Source: Musa acuminata AAA Group (taxonomy: Eukaryota > Streptophyta > Magnoliopsida > Zingiberales > Musaceae). From it: a stretch of DNA of 64,000 bases. Below, piece after piece: positions 1 to 10,600 of this stretch (the stretch's first letter is position 1; each line of letters starts with the position of its first letter). The DNA lies in the NCBI RefSeq assembly GCF_036884655.1, contig NC_088347.1, forward strand, positions 14,985,001-15,049,000, written 5' to 3'. The position numbers and the translations under genes were made by a program. Under the pieces are notes generated by a model. That model worked only from the letters and a program-made list of their open reading frames with translations, did no database searches and was not told the DNA's origin.

Positions 1-718
1 TTGCCCTGTGGATATGTCTGCTACTCGATCATTGGAGTTGTAATAAATACTTTCACTTGAATTTTACCTTGTTCAATTGCTTCTATGAGAAAGTGATGTT
101 TTGAATGCAATGTGTCTGGTGCAGATGTGGTAGACAGGGAGGGATCTTAGCCATTACTACAACTTATTTGTTATCACAAAAGTTCTTCTTTCCTTCAATT
201 TACTTTTTCTCTAAGATCTTCTAGAATTTTTCTTAGCCAAATTGGTTACGATGTAGCCATAGATGCTGAAACATACTCAAATTCTACGTAGGATTGTGCC
301 ACTAATTGTTGCTTCTTTGAGCTTCAAGAAAGAAAAAATACAACCATAGGTATTCTTCATATCATCTATTATGCGTTCACACCGGTCACCATCATAGAAT
401 CTAATCAGCTTCATGTTTTCTTGCTTGTCGAACTTGATTCCAAATCCTTCAGTACATTGCAGATATCTGAGAATTCTTTTTGCAGCCTCAAAATGAATAT
501 GACTAGGACTGTTCACGAATCAATATACAGTAAACATAATATTTGACCTTGTAGTTGTAAGGTATAGCAGATTACCAATCAAACTTCCATAAAGAGGAAC
601 ATCAATCTTCTTTCCTCCATCTTCTTTCTTTAATTTGTCACCAAATTAGCAAATGTCAACATAATTCTTTTGAGAAATAAATACACTATTTTCATCTTGA
701 TATATCTCGATGTCAACA
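1..718 (-). pseudogene. Ty1/copia pol relic, RT end to RNase H (3' part)
   Basis: Minus-strand translation gives copia polymerase blocks in order: end of RT (EIYQDENSVFISQKNY near 710-655), the connector (PLYGSLIGNLLYL near 600-545), the block before RNase H (SPSHIHFEAAKRILRYLQ, 516-460) and RNase H pieces (KQQLVAQSY and EYVSASMA, 310-250; VADI near 20). Frameshifts and stops separate the blocks, so it is dead. It runs off the left edge. It is the downstream half of one element; the upstream half lies at 6223-7205 beyond an inserted gypsy element. The family is clear; the exact copia lineage is not assigned. Confidence 0.85.
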
Positions 719-1156
719 TGTTAGAACCCTTGTAGATTCTAAACTTGGGGTTGATCTCTTTAGGGGATCGGCCTCCTTGGAACTCTATAAGGGTTCCTCC
801 CTCCAAGTTGCTGCTCAAATGCTGTAGAAAAGATTTATCTATTGCTTAAGAAAAGAGAAGGAATACATGACTATTTATAGGGCTTCTAAACCATAACTCC
901 TAATAGAACTCCTACTTAAGACTCTTACTTCTAACCAACTCCTAATATGACTCCTAGTCAAGACTCCTATTCCCTTACAACTCATAATTCTTCTCTAAGA
1001 AAAAACCTCCTACATGAATGCCCCTCTCAATTTGGACTCTCCTAGCTAGAGTCCTAACAGAATGTCCCTCTCAATTAGGACTCTCCTAGCTAGAGTCCTA
1101 ACGGTTTTACATGAATGTCCCTCTCAATTAGGACTCTCCAAGCTAGAGTCCTAACA
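719..1156 (-). repeat. 3' LTR of the gypsy element
   Basis: Starts TGTTAGAACCC and ends CCTAACA, so it has TG...CA ends. It matches 5824-6217 over its length. Its right end holds three copies of a short repeat (AATTAGGACTCTCCTAGCTAGAGTCCTAAC-like, near 1028-1156), one more than in the other LTR, which explains its extra length. Confidence 0.9.
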
Positions 1157-1159
1157 GAC

Positions 1160-1421
1160 TTGCCCTCTTCAAATCAGCTTTGTCCTCGAGGCTGATGATT
1201 CGTCAATTCTGGGAATTTGATCTTCGAGTCGTCATAGTTCTCCCAAGTGGCATCTTCTATTAGTAGGTTCGCCCACTGTATTAGCACTTCATTAGTGGGT
1301 CGTCGTCGTCGAGTCACGATCCGTCGATCAATAATGGCACTTGGCTGGGTCTGGAGTTCTCTTTGAGTAGTCATATTTGGTGGGTGGCTTTGGGCTATCT
1401 CCAAGCACCTATTTAAAACTT
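1160..1421 (-). pseudogene. Gypsy integrase C-terminus, chromodomain-like
   Basis: The minus-strand frame 1174-1404 contains EVLIQWANLLIEDATWEN followed by KFPEL. This resembles the C-terminal chromodomain-like tail of plant chromovirus integrases (typically LVQW.G...E.ATWE...F...FP). In the family this tail helps target integration to chromatin. Only the tail is left: the catalytic core that should precede it is deleted. Confidence 0.7.
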
Positions 1422-2211
1422 TCGTTTGGCTGTTGGTTTATAGGTGATATATCGTACTCCATTTCAATTTAGTACCCTATATATAGAATAACCTTGTCCA
1501 AAATCTGCTCTTGAAGATGCAAGTAGAATTTGTCACAAGCACAATGCGTCCCTTATAGCATAATTCTTTTGAGTCCCGATTGTAATGAGCCACGGAGCTT
1601 GGTGCTTCCTCCAATTATTTTATAATCTTACTAGTCACTGAATCTTCCTGCCATTCTATCTTAATATCCTTAAGGAAGTCGCTGGTTGGAAGTAAAACGA
1701 TCGAAAATTCAGCTTGCTCAAGTAGCTACGAAAGCGCATCTGCAATAACATTCTCTTTCCACCTTTTGTAAGTTATTTCATAATCAAATCCAAGAAGTTT
1801 TGTTACTCATTTTTGCTGCTCGGGGGAAGATATCTTCTGCTCCAAGAGATATTTTAGGCTTTTATGGTCGGTCTTGATTTGAAAGTATCGCCTGATCAAG
1901 TACGATCTCCACCTCATTGCTGCGTGCACAATGGCGAGCACCTCCTTATCATAGGTTAACATGTTTTGATAAGGGGGAGACAATGTCTTGCTAATGTATG
2001 TGAGTGGTCGACCATCTTGCATGAGAACGTCTCCCATTCTGTCTCCAGATGCATCGGCCTTAATGATGAAGGGTCGGTTGAAATCTGGTAGCGCTAGCAC
2101 CGGCGTCGTCGTTATGGCTGCCTTAAGTTTGTCGAAGGCAGTGGAGGCTCTGTCCGACCATTGGAAGACATCTTTTTCCAGTAAGGAAGTAAGTGGTGCA
2201 TTGATCTTTCC
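1422..2211 (-). pseudogene. Gypsy RNase H and start of integrase, broken
   Basis: Frame 1807-2100 reads DFNRPFIIKADASGDRMGDVLMQDGRPLTYISKTLSP... TYDKEVLAIVHAAMRWR... FQIKTDHKSLKYLLEQ, the RNase H domain of Ty3/gypsy pol with its first catalytic Asp (KADAS) and the TDHKSL block. After a stop at about 1804 the frame goes on as VTKLLGFDYEITYK and VIADALS, the usual end of RNase H. A few residues of the integrase N-terminal region follow to about 1500. The integrase catalytic core is missing; the sequence jumps straight to the chromodomain-like tail. Confidence 0.8.
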
Positions 2212-2727
2212 TTAGTTTTTCACGAACTTACGGTAGTAGCCTGTTAAACCCAGAAAGCCATGTAGCAATTTTATGTTCCTCGGGGTAGGCCAGTTTTGCA
2301 TTGCTTCAATTTTGAAGGGGTCCACCATCACACCTTCCTCTGATATGATATGCCTAAGATATTTCACCTTTTGTTGAAGAAAGTAAAAATTCGTAGTGGC
2401 CGTTGTGTATTCTAAAGGCGATTTTCGGTATGACTTCTTCATACACTCGTATTTGATAATACCCGGATCGAAGGTCCAGCTTTGTGAAGATTTATGCTCC
2501 CTTTCATCTAGCAATTCATCTGCTATTGGAATAAGGTATTTGTTCTTGATGGTTATGCCATTGAGAGCTCGATAATCAACGCATATTCGCCATGTTCCGT
2601 CCTTCTTGCGTACAAGTAGCACCGGTGAAAAGTAAATGTTGCAACTTGGCCGAATAACTCCTGTTTCAAGCATCTCTTTTAAAATCCTTTCTATTTCATC
2701 CTTTTGGAGATGTGGATACCAATATGG
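2212..2727 (-). pseudogene. Gypsy reverse transcriptase lacking the catalytic centre
   Basis: Reads [38 protein letters not shown] (fingers) through DELLDE, and later [22 protein letters not shown] and [17 protein letters not shown] (thumb/connection). Between them about 30 poorly matching residues replace the usual roughly 100, so the palm segment with the YxDD active site is gone. The family normally copies element RNA to DNA; this copy could not. Confidence 0.85.
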
Positions 2728-3831
2728 CTAAGTATTTGCTGGAGATTTGACTGGAAAAATTATTATAGAATGATCATGCCGACGAGTAAGAGGTAGGTTG
2801 TGCGGCTCGTCAAATATATCTGAAAATTCAGCAAGCAAAGGAAATAGGTTTGGATCTTCAAATTCTATTGGCTCTCCTTTAATTTGCTGCTCAAGTTGTA
2901 CCAAAAAGTCCATGCATGCTTTATGCAAAACCTTCTCCATTTGTTGTGTGCAAATCATCGTTACGTCGCCCTCACGTTTCCCATGCAGTATCACCTGTTT
3001 CTCCTTACTGTAAAATTTTATAAATAGTTGCATAAAATTCCAAGAAATATCACCTAATGTCATCAACCATTTAATTCTAAGTATGGCCTCATGATCATCA
3101 AGAGGGAGGAGGAAGAAATCTGCAATTATCTCTTGGTCCTGCAGCAACAGTTTCACTTGCGGGCGCCTACGATCATACTTCAAAATCCATCCGTCAGTGA
3201 CCTTAACATCAAACCTGCAGCGATTCTTGATAGGTAATGGCATCCGAACAGTAAGCTTACTATTTAGGAAGTTAGTAGTACTGCCCGTGTCGATGAGAAC
3301 AATGATCGGTTGTTGTTTGAGAAGGCCTCCAACTTTCATCGTTTGCGGGTTTGAGTAGCCGGCTAGTGCGTGTACTGTAACGTCAGTCGGTTGTGGCTCT
3401 TCTTCCGCATCTTCTTTATGTTCAAGGTTCTCTTCTGAATGTTCAATGACCTCTTCTTCTATTGGTTCAATCATAAGAAGTCTCCCTTTCATCGTTTGCG
3501 GGTTTGAGTAGCCAGTTAGTGTATGTACCATAACTTCGGTCGATTGTGGCTCTTCTTCTGCATCTTTTTCTTCATGTTCATGGCTCTCTTCTAAATGTTC
3601 AATGACCTCTTCTTCTATCGGTTCAATCATAATAAGTCCCCCTTTACTACAACGATGCTCACGGCTCCACGGCTCGTCACAATGCCAACATAACCGCTTC
3701 GCAGATTGCTCCCGAAGCTCTTCTCTTGTCAACTTCTTTAGTGTAGGGACTCGATCGACAGTAGGGGGGGCTGAGGGCTTTAGTATTTCTGGTTGAGGAG
3801 CAACTCTAGTCATCCAAGCTTCATGATTCAA
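2728..3831 (-). pseudogene. Gypsy gag zinc knuckle and aspartic protease (open 367-codon segment)
   Basis: The longest open stretch of the element. Residues 48-61 are CWHCDEPWSREHRC, a gag zinc knuckle of the variant spacing common in plant gypsy elements. An acidic linker (residues 68-171) is a tandem duplication of about 52 residues (3475-3630 and 3322-3474). Residues 178-190 are VLIDTGSTTNFLN, the retropepsin active site, followed by SDIFDEPHNLPLTRRHDHSI, the usual lead-in to RT. It joins gag upstream through stops and joins RT downstream after a stop near 2728. Treated as part of a dead gag-pol, not a gene. Confidence 0.85.
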
Positions 3832-4518
3832 TCACTCCTCTTGATGTCGTGCGAAAGAGATGGCTGCCATAAGCGTGTACGGTTGTTGCGCTTTAACTTC
3901 TCCTCGGATCTTCGGCTTCAAGCCCTCAATGAAGGTCCTCAATAGCTATTTTTGAGACCAATCATGAGTTTGATTAAATAACCTTTCAAACCTGGTTTGG
4001 TACTCCTGAATGGTGGAAGTTTGTCGGATCTTTGCTAGTTGTCCGTCAATATTCACGTAATCGGTTGGTCTGAAGCGGATCAGCAGTCCTTCTTTGAATT
4101 GTTATCATGAAAGGACTCCATAAGTATGTTCAAACCAGTCAAACCACTGTATAGCATCCCCTTCAAGATGTATAGCTGCAATTTTCACCATAGATGTATC
4201 CGCGGTTTTGTGGTACTGAAAATATCGCTCCGCGCACGAGATCCAACCAATCGGGTCTCCTTCTTCCCATCTAGGGAAGTCCACTCTCATGCATGGATAG
4301 TTGGGTTCAGTCATAGAGCCTCCCCTCCCTTGGAACTTATCTCTTCGGGCCTGGTGCGATTGGGCAAAGCTCTCTCCGTGATATGATTTTTTCGGGCTTA
4401 ATGGTCGGCCCAATCTGAGTTCGGTAAAGAGCGTCCGAATCTTATCCTCCATTAGCGCCTCCAAGGCTTCGAATTTTGCATTGATTGCCTCCTTAGATGC
4501 CATAGTATATGCCTTCAA
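3832..4518 (-). pseudogene. Gypsy gag N-terminal and capsid region, interrupted
   Basis: Frame 4105-4518 contains PCMRVDFPRWEEGDPIGWISCAERYFQYHKT and VKIAAIHLEGDAIQWFDWFE, the capsid-like gag pattern of plant Ty3/gypsy. The frame continues after stops with RFRPTDYVNIDGQLAKI, TIQEYQTRFERL and LLRTFIEGLKPKIRGEV down to the zinc-knuckle segment. Two adjacent stops near 4103 and others near 3951 and 3834 break it. Confidence 0.82.
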
Positions 4519-5809
4519 ATCTATTATGTTAAGATCTCTCTTTTGTTGTCAGGTTAAAGGCATGTATAGTTGAGAGAAGTGATGGTCAAAAGGATTGGTG
4601 GATCGGTGGATATAGGCTACGATTTAGGCTTGTTTTGGGTGCAGTTTGAGGGTATGGTTTAGTGGAGTTTTAGGGCTATGGATGAAAGTTTTGGATTTAT
4701 GGTAGATGGCAGCAAAGGTTTGATAGAAATCAGTGGAAGTTGCAGCAAGTATGTGCTGTCTTGTAAGAGTAGAATTGTCGTCGAAGAAACAATGGTTTCT
4801 TGATGTAATTTCTACCAAAAACTTGAGAGAATTGAGGAGGGAATTGATAGCAAAATCACAGTTTATATGACAGCAAAGATGTCTAATTTAATCAAGAGAA
4901 TTTTGGCAGTATAACAGCAAGGAAATTGGTGCAAGTTGCGATTGCAGAATTCTCATCAAAAAATTTCAACGGTTTACGACGAAAATTTGCAGCAACACAA
5001 AATCGTTTTTAGAGATGAATTTCTCAATAGATCAATCTTAGATGGAAGCCAAGATGATCTATGAAGTGTATAAGAAATTTCATTCAAAAAAGATTGTAAA
5101 TAGATGAGTTAAGGCAACAATATGCGGTTGAAATTTTCTGCAATATAGATTTTCAAGTGTAGCAGATTGGACATAAAAGATCAGTAGTTTATATTGAGAA
5201 TTTTTCGATTAAACCAAAGGGAAATCTACTGTTAGGAAGTGTCAAAGATGTCATAAAAATTTCATAGAAATTTGGATAGAAAAAGTATAGTTGCAAGATC
5301 AAACAGATGGTGCTATGCGGCTGGAATTTTACAGTGCAGATTTTCAAGTATAGCAGATTAGACGTAAAATATCAATGGTTTATATTGAGAATTTTTTGAC
5401 AAAATCAAAGGAAATCTGCTGTTAGGAAATGTCAAAGATGTCATAAAAAATTCATAGAAATTTGGATAGAAAAAGTACAGTAGTAAGATCGAACAGATGG
5501 TGCTATGCGGTTGGAATTATGCAATGTATCTTTCGTCGTAGAGATGAAAACTTTATGACGAAAAGTTTATGCAGCAATATAGGAATAATTTTTTTTTGAT
5601 TTTCAAATAAGGATAACTAAATTGCAGCAGCAGTAAGGTAGAAAACCAGAACCTATTGCAATTCACGGGGAGATCAAAGGATGATCCGTGGTGGTGGAGA
5701 TGACGATAGAATTTGGTGATGATCTTTTAAGCAATTGTGGGAATTGCTTTGGGCGGTTGTGGAGGGTTGATGGATGGCTGTGGAAGGGCAGCGAGACGCC
5801 AAAAACGCT
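4519..5809 (-). other. Untranslated leader of the gypsy element
   Basis: About 1.3 kb between gag and the primer site, AT-rich and without a family-like reading frame. Short ORFs here (for example 4624-4818) show no conserved motif. It includes a tandem repeat at about 5110-5515. Confidence 0.7.
5110..5515. repeat. Tandem repeat of about 190 bp in the gypsy leader
   Basis: The marker TATGCGG recurs at 5121, 5314 and 5504 (spacings 193 and 190). The blocks between share GATTTTCAAGT, GTCAAAGATGTCATAAAAA and AAATTTGGATAGAAAAAGTA in the same order, so there are about two full units plus a partial one. Confidence 0.85.
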
Positions 5810-5821
5810 GCTCTGATACCA
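5810..5821 (-). other. Primer binding site, tRNA-iMet type
   Basis: The plus strand reads GCTCTGATACCA; on the element strand this is TGGTATCAGAGC, the usual complement of the plant initiator-Met tRNA 3' end. It sits 2 bp inside the 5' LTR, fixing element orientation as minus. Confidence 0.93.
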
Positions 5822-5823
5822 GG

Positions 5824-6217
5824 TATTAGAACCCTTGCAGATTCTAAACTTGGGGTTGATCTCTTTAGGGGATCGGCCTCCTTGGAACTCTATAGGGGTT
5901 CCTCCCTCCAAGTTGCTGCTCAAAGGCTACAGAAAAGATTCATCTATTGCTTAAGAAAAGAGAAGGAATACATGGCTATTTATAGGGCTTCTAAACCCTA
6001 ACTCTTAATAGGACTCCTACTTAAGACTCTTACTTATAACCAACTCCTAATAGGACTCCTAGTCAAGACTCCTATTCCCTTGCAACTCCTAATTCTTCTA
6101 TGAGAAAAAACCTTCTACATGAATGCCCCTCTCAATTAGGACTCTCCTAGCTAGAGTCCTAACAGTTTTACATGAATGTCCTTCTCAATTAGGACTCTCC
6201 AAGCTAAAGTCCTAACA
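5824..6217 (-). repeat. 5' LTR of the gypsy element
   Basis: Near-copy of 719-1156. The first dinucleotide is mutated (TATTAGAACCC instead of TGTTAGAACCC); it ends CCTAACA and is followed by the CAACA target duplication. Confidence 0.9.
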
Positions 6218-6222
6218 CAACA

Positions 6223-7205
6223 GTGTCTTAGCATTCCCATGTCACTCTATCTCATATTTGATCACCAGATCATTTTTGAACTCTTGTATCATATTTGCAT
6301 TTTTTTCCTACAAATACTAAATCATCAACACAGAGAAACAGTGATTATACTTGAACCTCCTCCTCCTCCTATTTTGGTATATAAAGTAGGTTCACTCTTG
6401 CTTTTCATGAAGCCTCTTCATGCAATGCATTTTCCAACCTATATACTTTGTTTTTTCATGATCTTCAATAATAAAACTCGGTGATCGCTCAATATAGACC
6501 TCTTCTTTTAATTTTTCATTCAAAAATACTGATTTCACAACAAGTTGATGCCCTAATCATCCTTTTGTGAGCTGCTAATGTAATTAAAAGTTGTAATGAT
6601 ATCAAGGCAAGCAATTGGTGCACAAGTTCCATTATAATTAACTCCATACTTTGTAAGTAGCCTTTTGGCGTCGATCTTACCTTGTTTCTTCACACTGAAC
6701 CATGCGCATTGTATTTCGCCATACAGATCAGATCCTTTTGACACCATCTTTGTTTTAAGGTCCATCGATCAATTCCCAAGTTTTGTTTCTTTTAGTTATA
6801 TCAATCTTTTCTTTGATAGTTTTCTTCGACGCTTCTTGTTTGATGGTTTTTTCAAAACTTTTTGGTCCTAACACATAATAATTGCAGCTCTAATAAATAT
6901 CATTCAAACTTCTCATTCGGAGCTGAATTGGTAGATTCTAAACTTGAACCGGAAGATGACAGATGATGAAGCAGAACTTGAAGTATTTGAAGACTAACCC
7001 TTCATGATTCACGTCTTCTTGAACCTATCCCTGTAACACTGTTTCAACATATTCATACACCCTTGTCTTTTTTTCCAATTCAAGGTAACACTTTTTATCA
7101 AATATAATATCTTTATTGACTATCAATCTCTTGTTTTTCAAACTATAAAGCTTATATACCCTTCAGATTGTGATTTGTTTCATCTGACTTGTATCTTCTC
7201 TCTTT
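6223..7205 (-). pseudogene. Ty1/copia pol relic, integrase end to RT (5' part)
   Basis: Continues the element at 1-718 across the gypsy insertion. On the minus strand: an integrase C-terminal block near 7180-7060 (NHNLKGI...EKQEIDSQ, the region usually reading as modified GYKLYNP...ISRDVVFDE), a Ser-rich hinge near 6980-6890, RT start (SVKKQGKIDAKRLLTKYGVNYNGTCAPIA near 6690-6600) and RT palm (GFMKSKSEPTLYTK and VSLCVDDLVFVG, 6430-6310, with CVDD where YVDD is usual). Many stops and frameshifts. No gag, protease or LTR is recognisable to the right. Confidence 0.8.
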
Positions 7206-7636
7206 TAGAACCTGAGCATAACATAAAGCTCAAAAAAAAAAAATTTCCCTTTGAGAACCACCACACATGGGCATGAAACATATGTTAAAATAGATGAAAA
7301 CCACAAGGAGATGACATTAGAAGATTTCATTGAATACAGTTTAGCAAAAAATAGCCTACACTCCACTGAGAGTAGTTATCATGAATACAGCAAATGTTTC
7401 TCTTTGAGAAATTATAAATACGCTAGACCAGATAGTCTGCCAAATACAATGAAAATATGTATCGACAGAATTAAGACCTTATTAAATAGAAAAGACGATT
7501 TCTCTAAGCAAATATCCTAACCCAAAATTTCAAAAATATCTGTAAAACAAATTACTACTTTCTTCTTCTCTTTAGAGCCTAGTGCACAGAGGTATCTTAC
7601 AATACATCAGAAGTAAATTGGGTCGATACTCCTAAA
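7206..7636. other. Gap between copia relic and WIP gene; no convincing gene
   Basis: Contains a short A-run (about 7231-7242) and an 89-codon plus-strand open frame (7251-7520) with no recognised motif. The right part probably belongs to the 3' UTR of the minus-strand WIP gene. Confidence 0.5.
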
Positions 7637-10600
7637 TTACGTGGGTGTGACCCCACTAGATGAGGGCAATAGGTGCAAGAGAAACAACTCAAAGGCAATA
7701 CACAAGATCACCATCTGGACAAAACAGCAAACAGAGTACTTAAATACTCTACCCTGCAACCTCAAAACCTCTTTGGTCTCTGACAGATCCTTCTCTAGTT
7801 CCTCAGTTACTCCCCTGAAAATGACAGTCTCGTTTTCAGCATACTTCACTTTATGCGTAGCCTTTGGCTTATCCCCAGATAAAGTTCTCTGCTGCTCTAA
7901 AGAAGCAATGTGGTCTTCTGCTACGACTTTCCAACTTTGAGTAGTTTTTGTAAGGACCAAATATTCAATTTCCGCCTCTATCTTCTTTACAAGCAAGTTC
8001 TCCAACTCCATCTCCATCTCCTTGCACTTCTCTTGGAGGCTTGATATGTTGGTGCTATCTATGTCCTTGTTTGGCCACCCTGTCCTGCTAAGAATTGCTT
8101 TAAGCTCAAGTACCTTCGATTCCTTGGTTTTGACACTGGTTAAAGCTTCTCCTAACTTGCATTCCAGCTGCTCTATCTTCCGATTTAGGTCAACAAAATT
8201 GGCTTCAACAGCTGGGGAACTAATTCCTTCTGTTTCTTCATACTGGCAATTTGCATCATCAAATATCATGACTTTCCCAATTTCCCCAAAGTTACGGATT
8301 TCTGCACGGATGCCATAAACAAGTCAGTTGGTGATCAATGTAGTAATGTGTGATGGGAGAAAAAATTGAAAATTCTGAACCAATTTAGCTACACATCGAT
8401 GAATAGAGATAATAAAATATACTTGAAAATTAAGGTAGGTTTTCTTATGTGGTTACTCTTAGTCAACCAAAGTCATCAAACTCAAGGACAATACTTTATG
8501 AATTTAATCAATTCCTATTGCCTTGAATGAATTATTCAAATTAAGTGCTATCAGTTCTTCAGTTTTAGTTCTTATAACCTTCACCTTCTCGGTGATAATG
8601 CAGCAAAAAATGGTCAACCAAGAATGAAATTATCATAACTGTGCTCGAAAAATCACCTTTAGATGACAACCAAGAATGAAATTATCATAACTGCAGTAAA
8701 TATACTGCTTTATCAGATAAATTTGGAGTGATCCTTAAGCCAGTATACTATTTTGTTTCTGCAGTTTATTTGGATACCTCTTCTCAATCAAGCACATCTT
8801 ACATAGAGAGGACAACAGGGAGAATCCAGAGGTCCTAGGGGCAATATCAAGCTTAAAAAGATTAAATTTTATAAATAGGTTGTACATAAATTTACCAACA
8901 TGAAATACCCAAAAAATGACTTGATACATCAGCAATATTCTCCAAACTCCTAGGTGCAGCTATGTGGACTGTTAATATGCTTGAACACAGATTACAATCT
9001 TAATATAAAAAACAATAAAAGAACTTTAATGTTACTAATACTGCCATGGCAGGCAACTCACTATGCAAACCGGGAAAATCTGAACTAATTAGTGCGTGAA
9101 ATTCAGGAAAAATACATGCCAAGGGGGATAACTAGAATTACATTCTGCACACATGACTAAGGTCCCCACTGGAGATCCCTTGTTGTTTCTTTCATTTGAA
9201 GATATGATGAGAACAAAACAAGAAAATACTTTATAAAATTGCACACAGTCGATTACTTGAAAAGCTCATATTGAATAAGGAGATATACTTTATCAATATA
9301 ATTGCTTATGTGAAATCCAAAAAGGACTGTAACATGAACAAAAAACTCAGATATTAAAGAGGGATCCTTAGCAAAATATTTAAAAATGAAATTAGACACA
9401 TGATTTCCATATAGCAACAATTGAATAATAGCATAAGTCAACAAAGTAGTAGCTAATATATCCTTTGCAAAACATGAATCCAACTGTAAAGATAACTATT
9501 CATCTACTGAGTATACAGGAGGTATATATTGCATCAGTGTGCACATACAATGGACCAATGACCATGCGCATGAGTGATGCTTAGACCAAAATGAAGCATC
9601 AATGGTGGTTTCCAAGTGAACACGATCTAGTAGCACCAAGCCTTAAAAAGCTTTACCATCACAGTACCACAAAGCCAGGAAAATACAAAACTTTACTCAC
9701 ATAGATGCTAGGTGAAAGACCTAGAAGAAGCAATAAATAATTATTGAACTCCAAAAAGATCCACATCATAGAAAATCATTTTTGTTATCAAAATTCGATA
9801 AGAATAAAACAGAGAGAAAAAACTCTAAAGCTGAACCTCGATAATCTGCACAAACAAATAGAACTTCTGGAACTTTGTATATATATCAAGGTAACAATTT
9901 TCTTTTCTTGGTAAATAACAAGGTAATGATCACGGGTAATATTGATTAATTGAATTTGAAAAATAAAAATGCCAAGAAACATAAGCAACATAGAGCAACA
10001 AAGGAACAGAACAATGTGCCTCACAAAGCTTTATAGGAGAATTTAACTTGTTGAGATGTTTATCATTTCATGTGATTAAAACCAATTTTTTTGCTCCAAA
10101 AAATACTGTAGTCATCCAACATAAAACAGCAACAAGAAGTCATAGGTCTCAGATATTTTAGCTTCACTACATGGATTCCTTTCTGATACTGAGCTCTATT
10201 AAGTGCGATCTTATTAGTTTCTTCAGGGATGTCAAACTCTTTCCTTTTTTTCATTCAAGCAAAGTCTTCCTTTTTCTTCTGCTCTTCTAGTACTAGTAAT
10301 CTGTATTCTCTCTCTTCATTGATGCATCTACAATCTGGAATGGTATCAAATCAGCTAAAGCAACTTCCCTTAATCCATCATCAGCCTCTAATTTTTCATG
10401 GCAAGAAATAAGCCCCATAACAACATCCTCATATCTACAATACTTACTCTGTGTAGTTATCCAAGATAAGCTCAACATTTGAAAAAATGTCAAATAGACC
10501 TTTGCTGCTGTTATGGCTACACATGCTGAGGCACCACACAAGAAGGATAGATAACAAATAAGCAATATATCTTTTAACTAGTCTAACCCAAGCATGTTGA

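Larger units (their letters stand above)
719..6217 (-). mobile_element. Ty3/gypsy LTR retrotransposon (chromovirus-like), inserted in the copia relic
   Basis: Complete element borders are visible: similar LTRs at 719-1156 and 5824-6217, a tRNA-iMet type primer site at 5810-5821, and a perfect 5-bp target duplication CAACA at 714-718 and 6218-6222. Order on the minus strand is LTR, PBS, long leader, gag, protease, RT, RNase H, integrase end with a chromodomain-like tail, LTR. Total length is about 5.5 kb with LTRs of only about 0.4 kb, which fits a small chromovirus such as the Reina lineage (lineage is inference). RT and integrase carry large internal deletions, so the copy cannot be autonomous. 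The insertion interrupts the copia RT coding region. Confidence 0.92.

Noticed and set aside
5810..5821. tRNA gene suggested by a tRNA-iMet 3' sequence
   Set aside because: Only 12 bp complementary to the tRNA end, placed next to an LTR: it is a primer binding site, as at 43881 and 50165.
1..7205. Endogenous pararetrovirus (for example a badnavirus-like relic)
   Set aside because: Domain order, LTRs, PBS and target duplication fit copia and gypsy LTR retrotransposons; no movement-protein or badnavirus pattern was seen.
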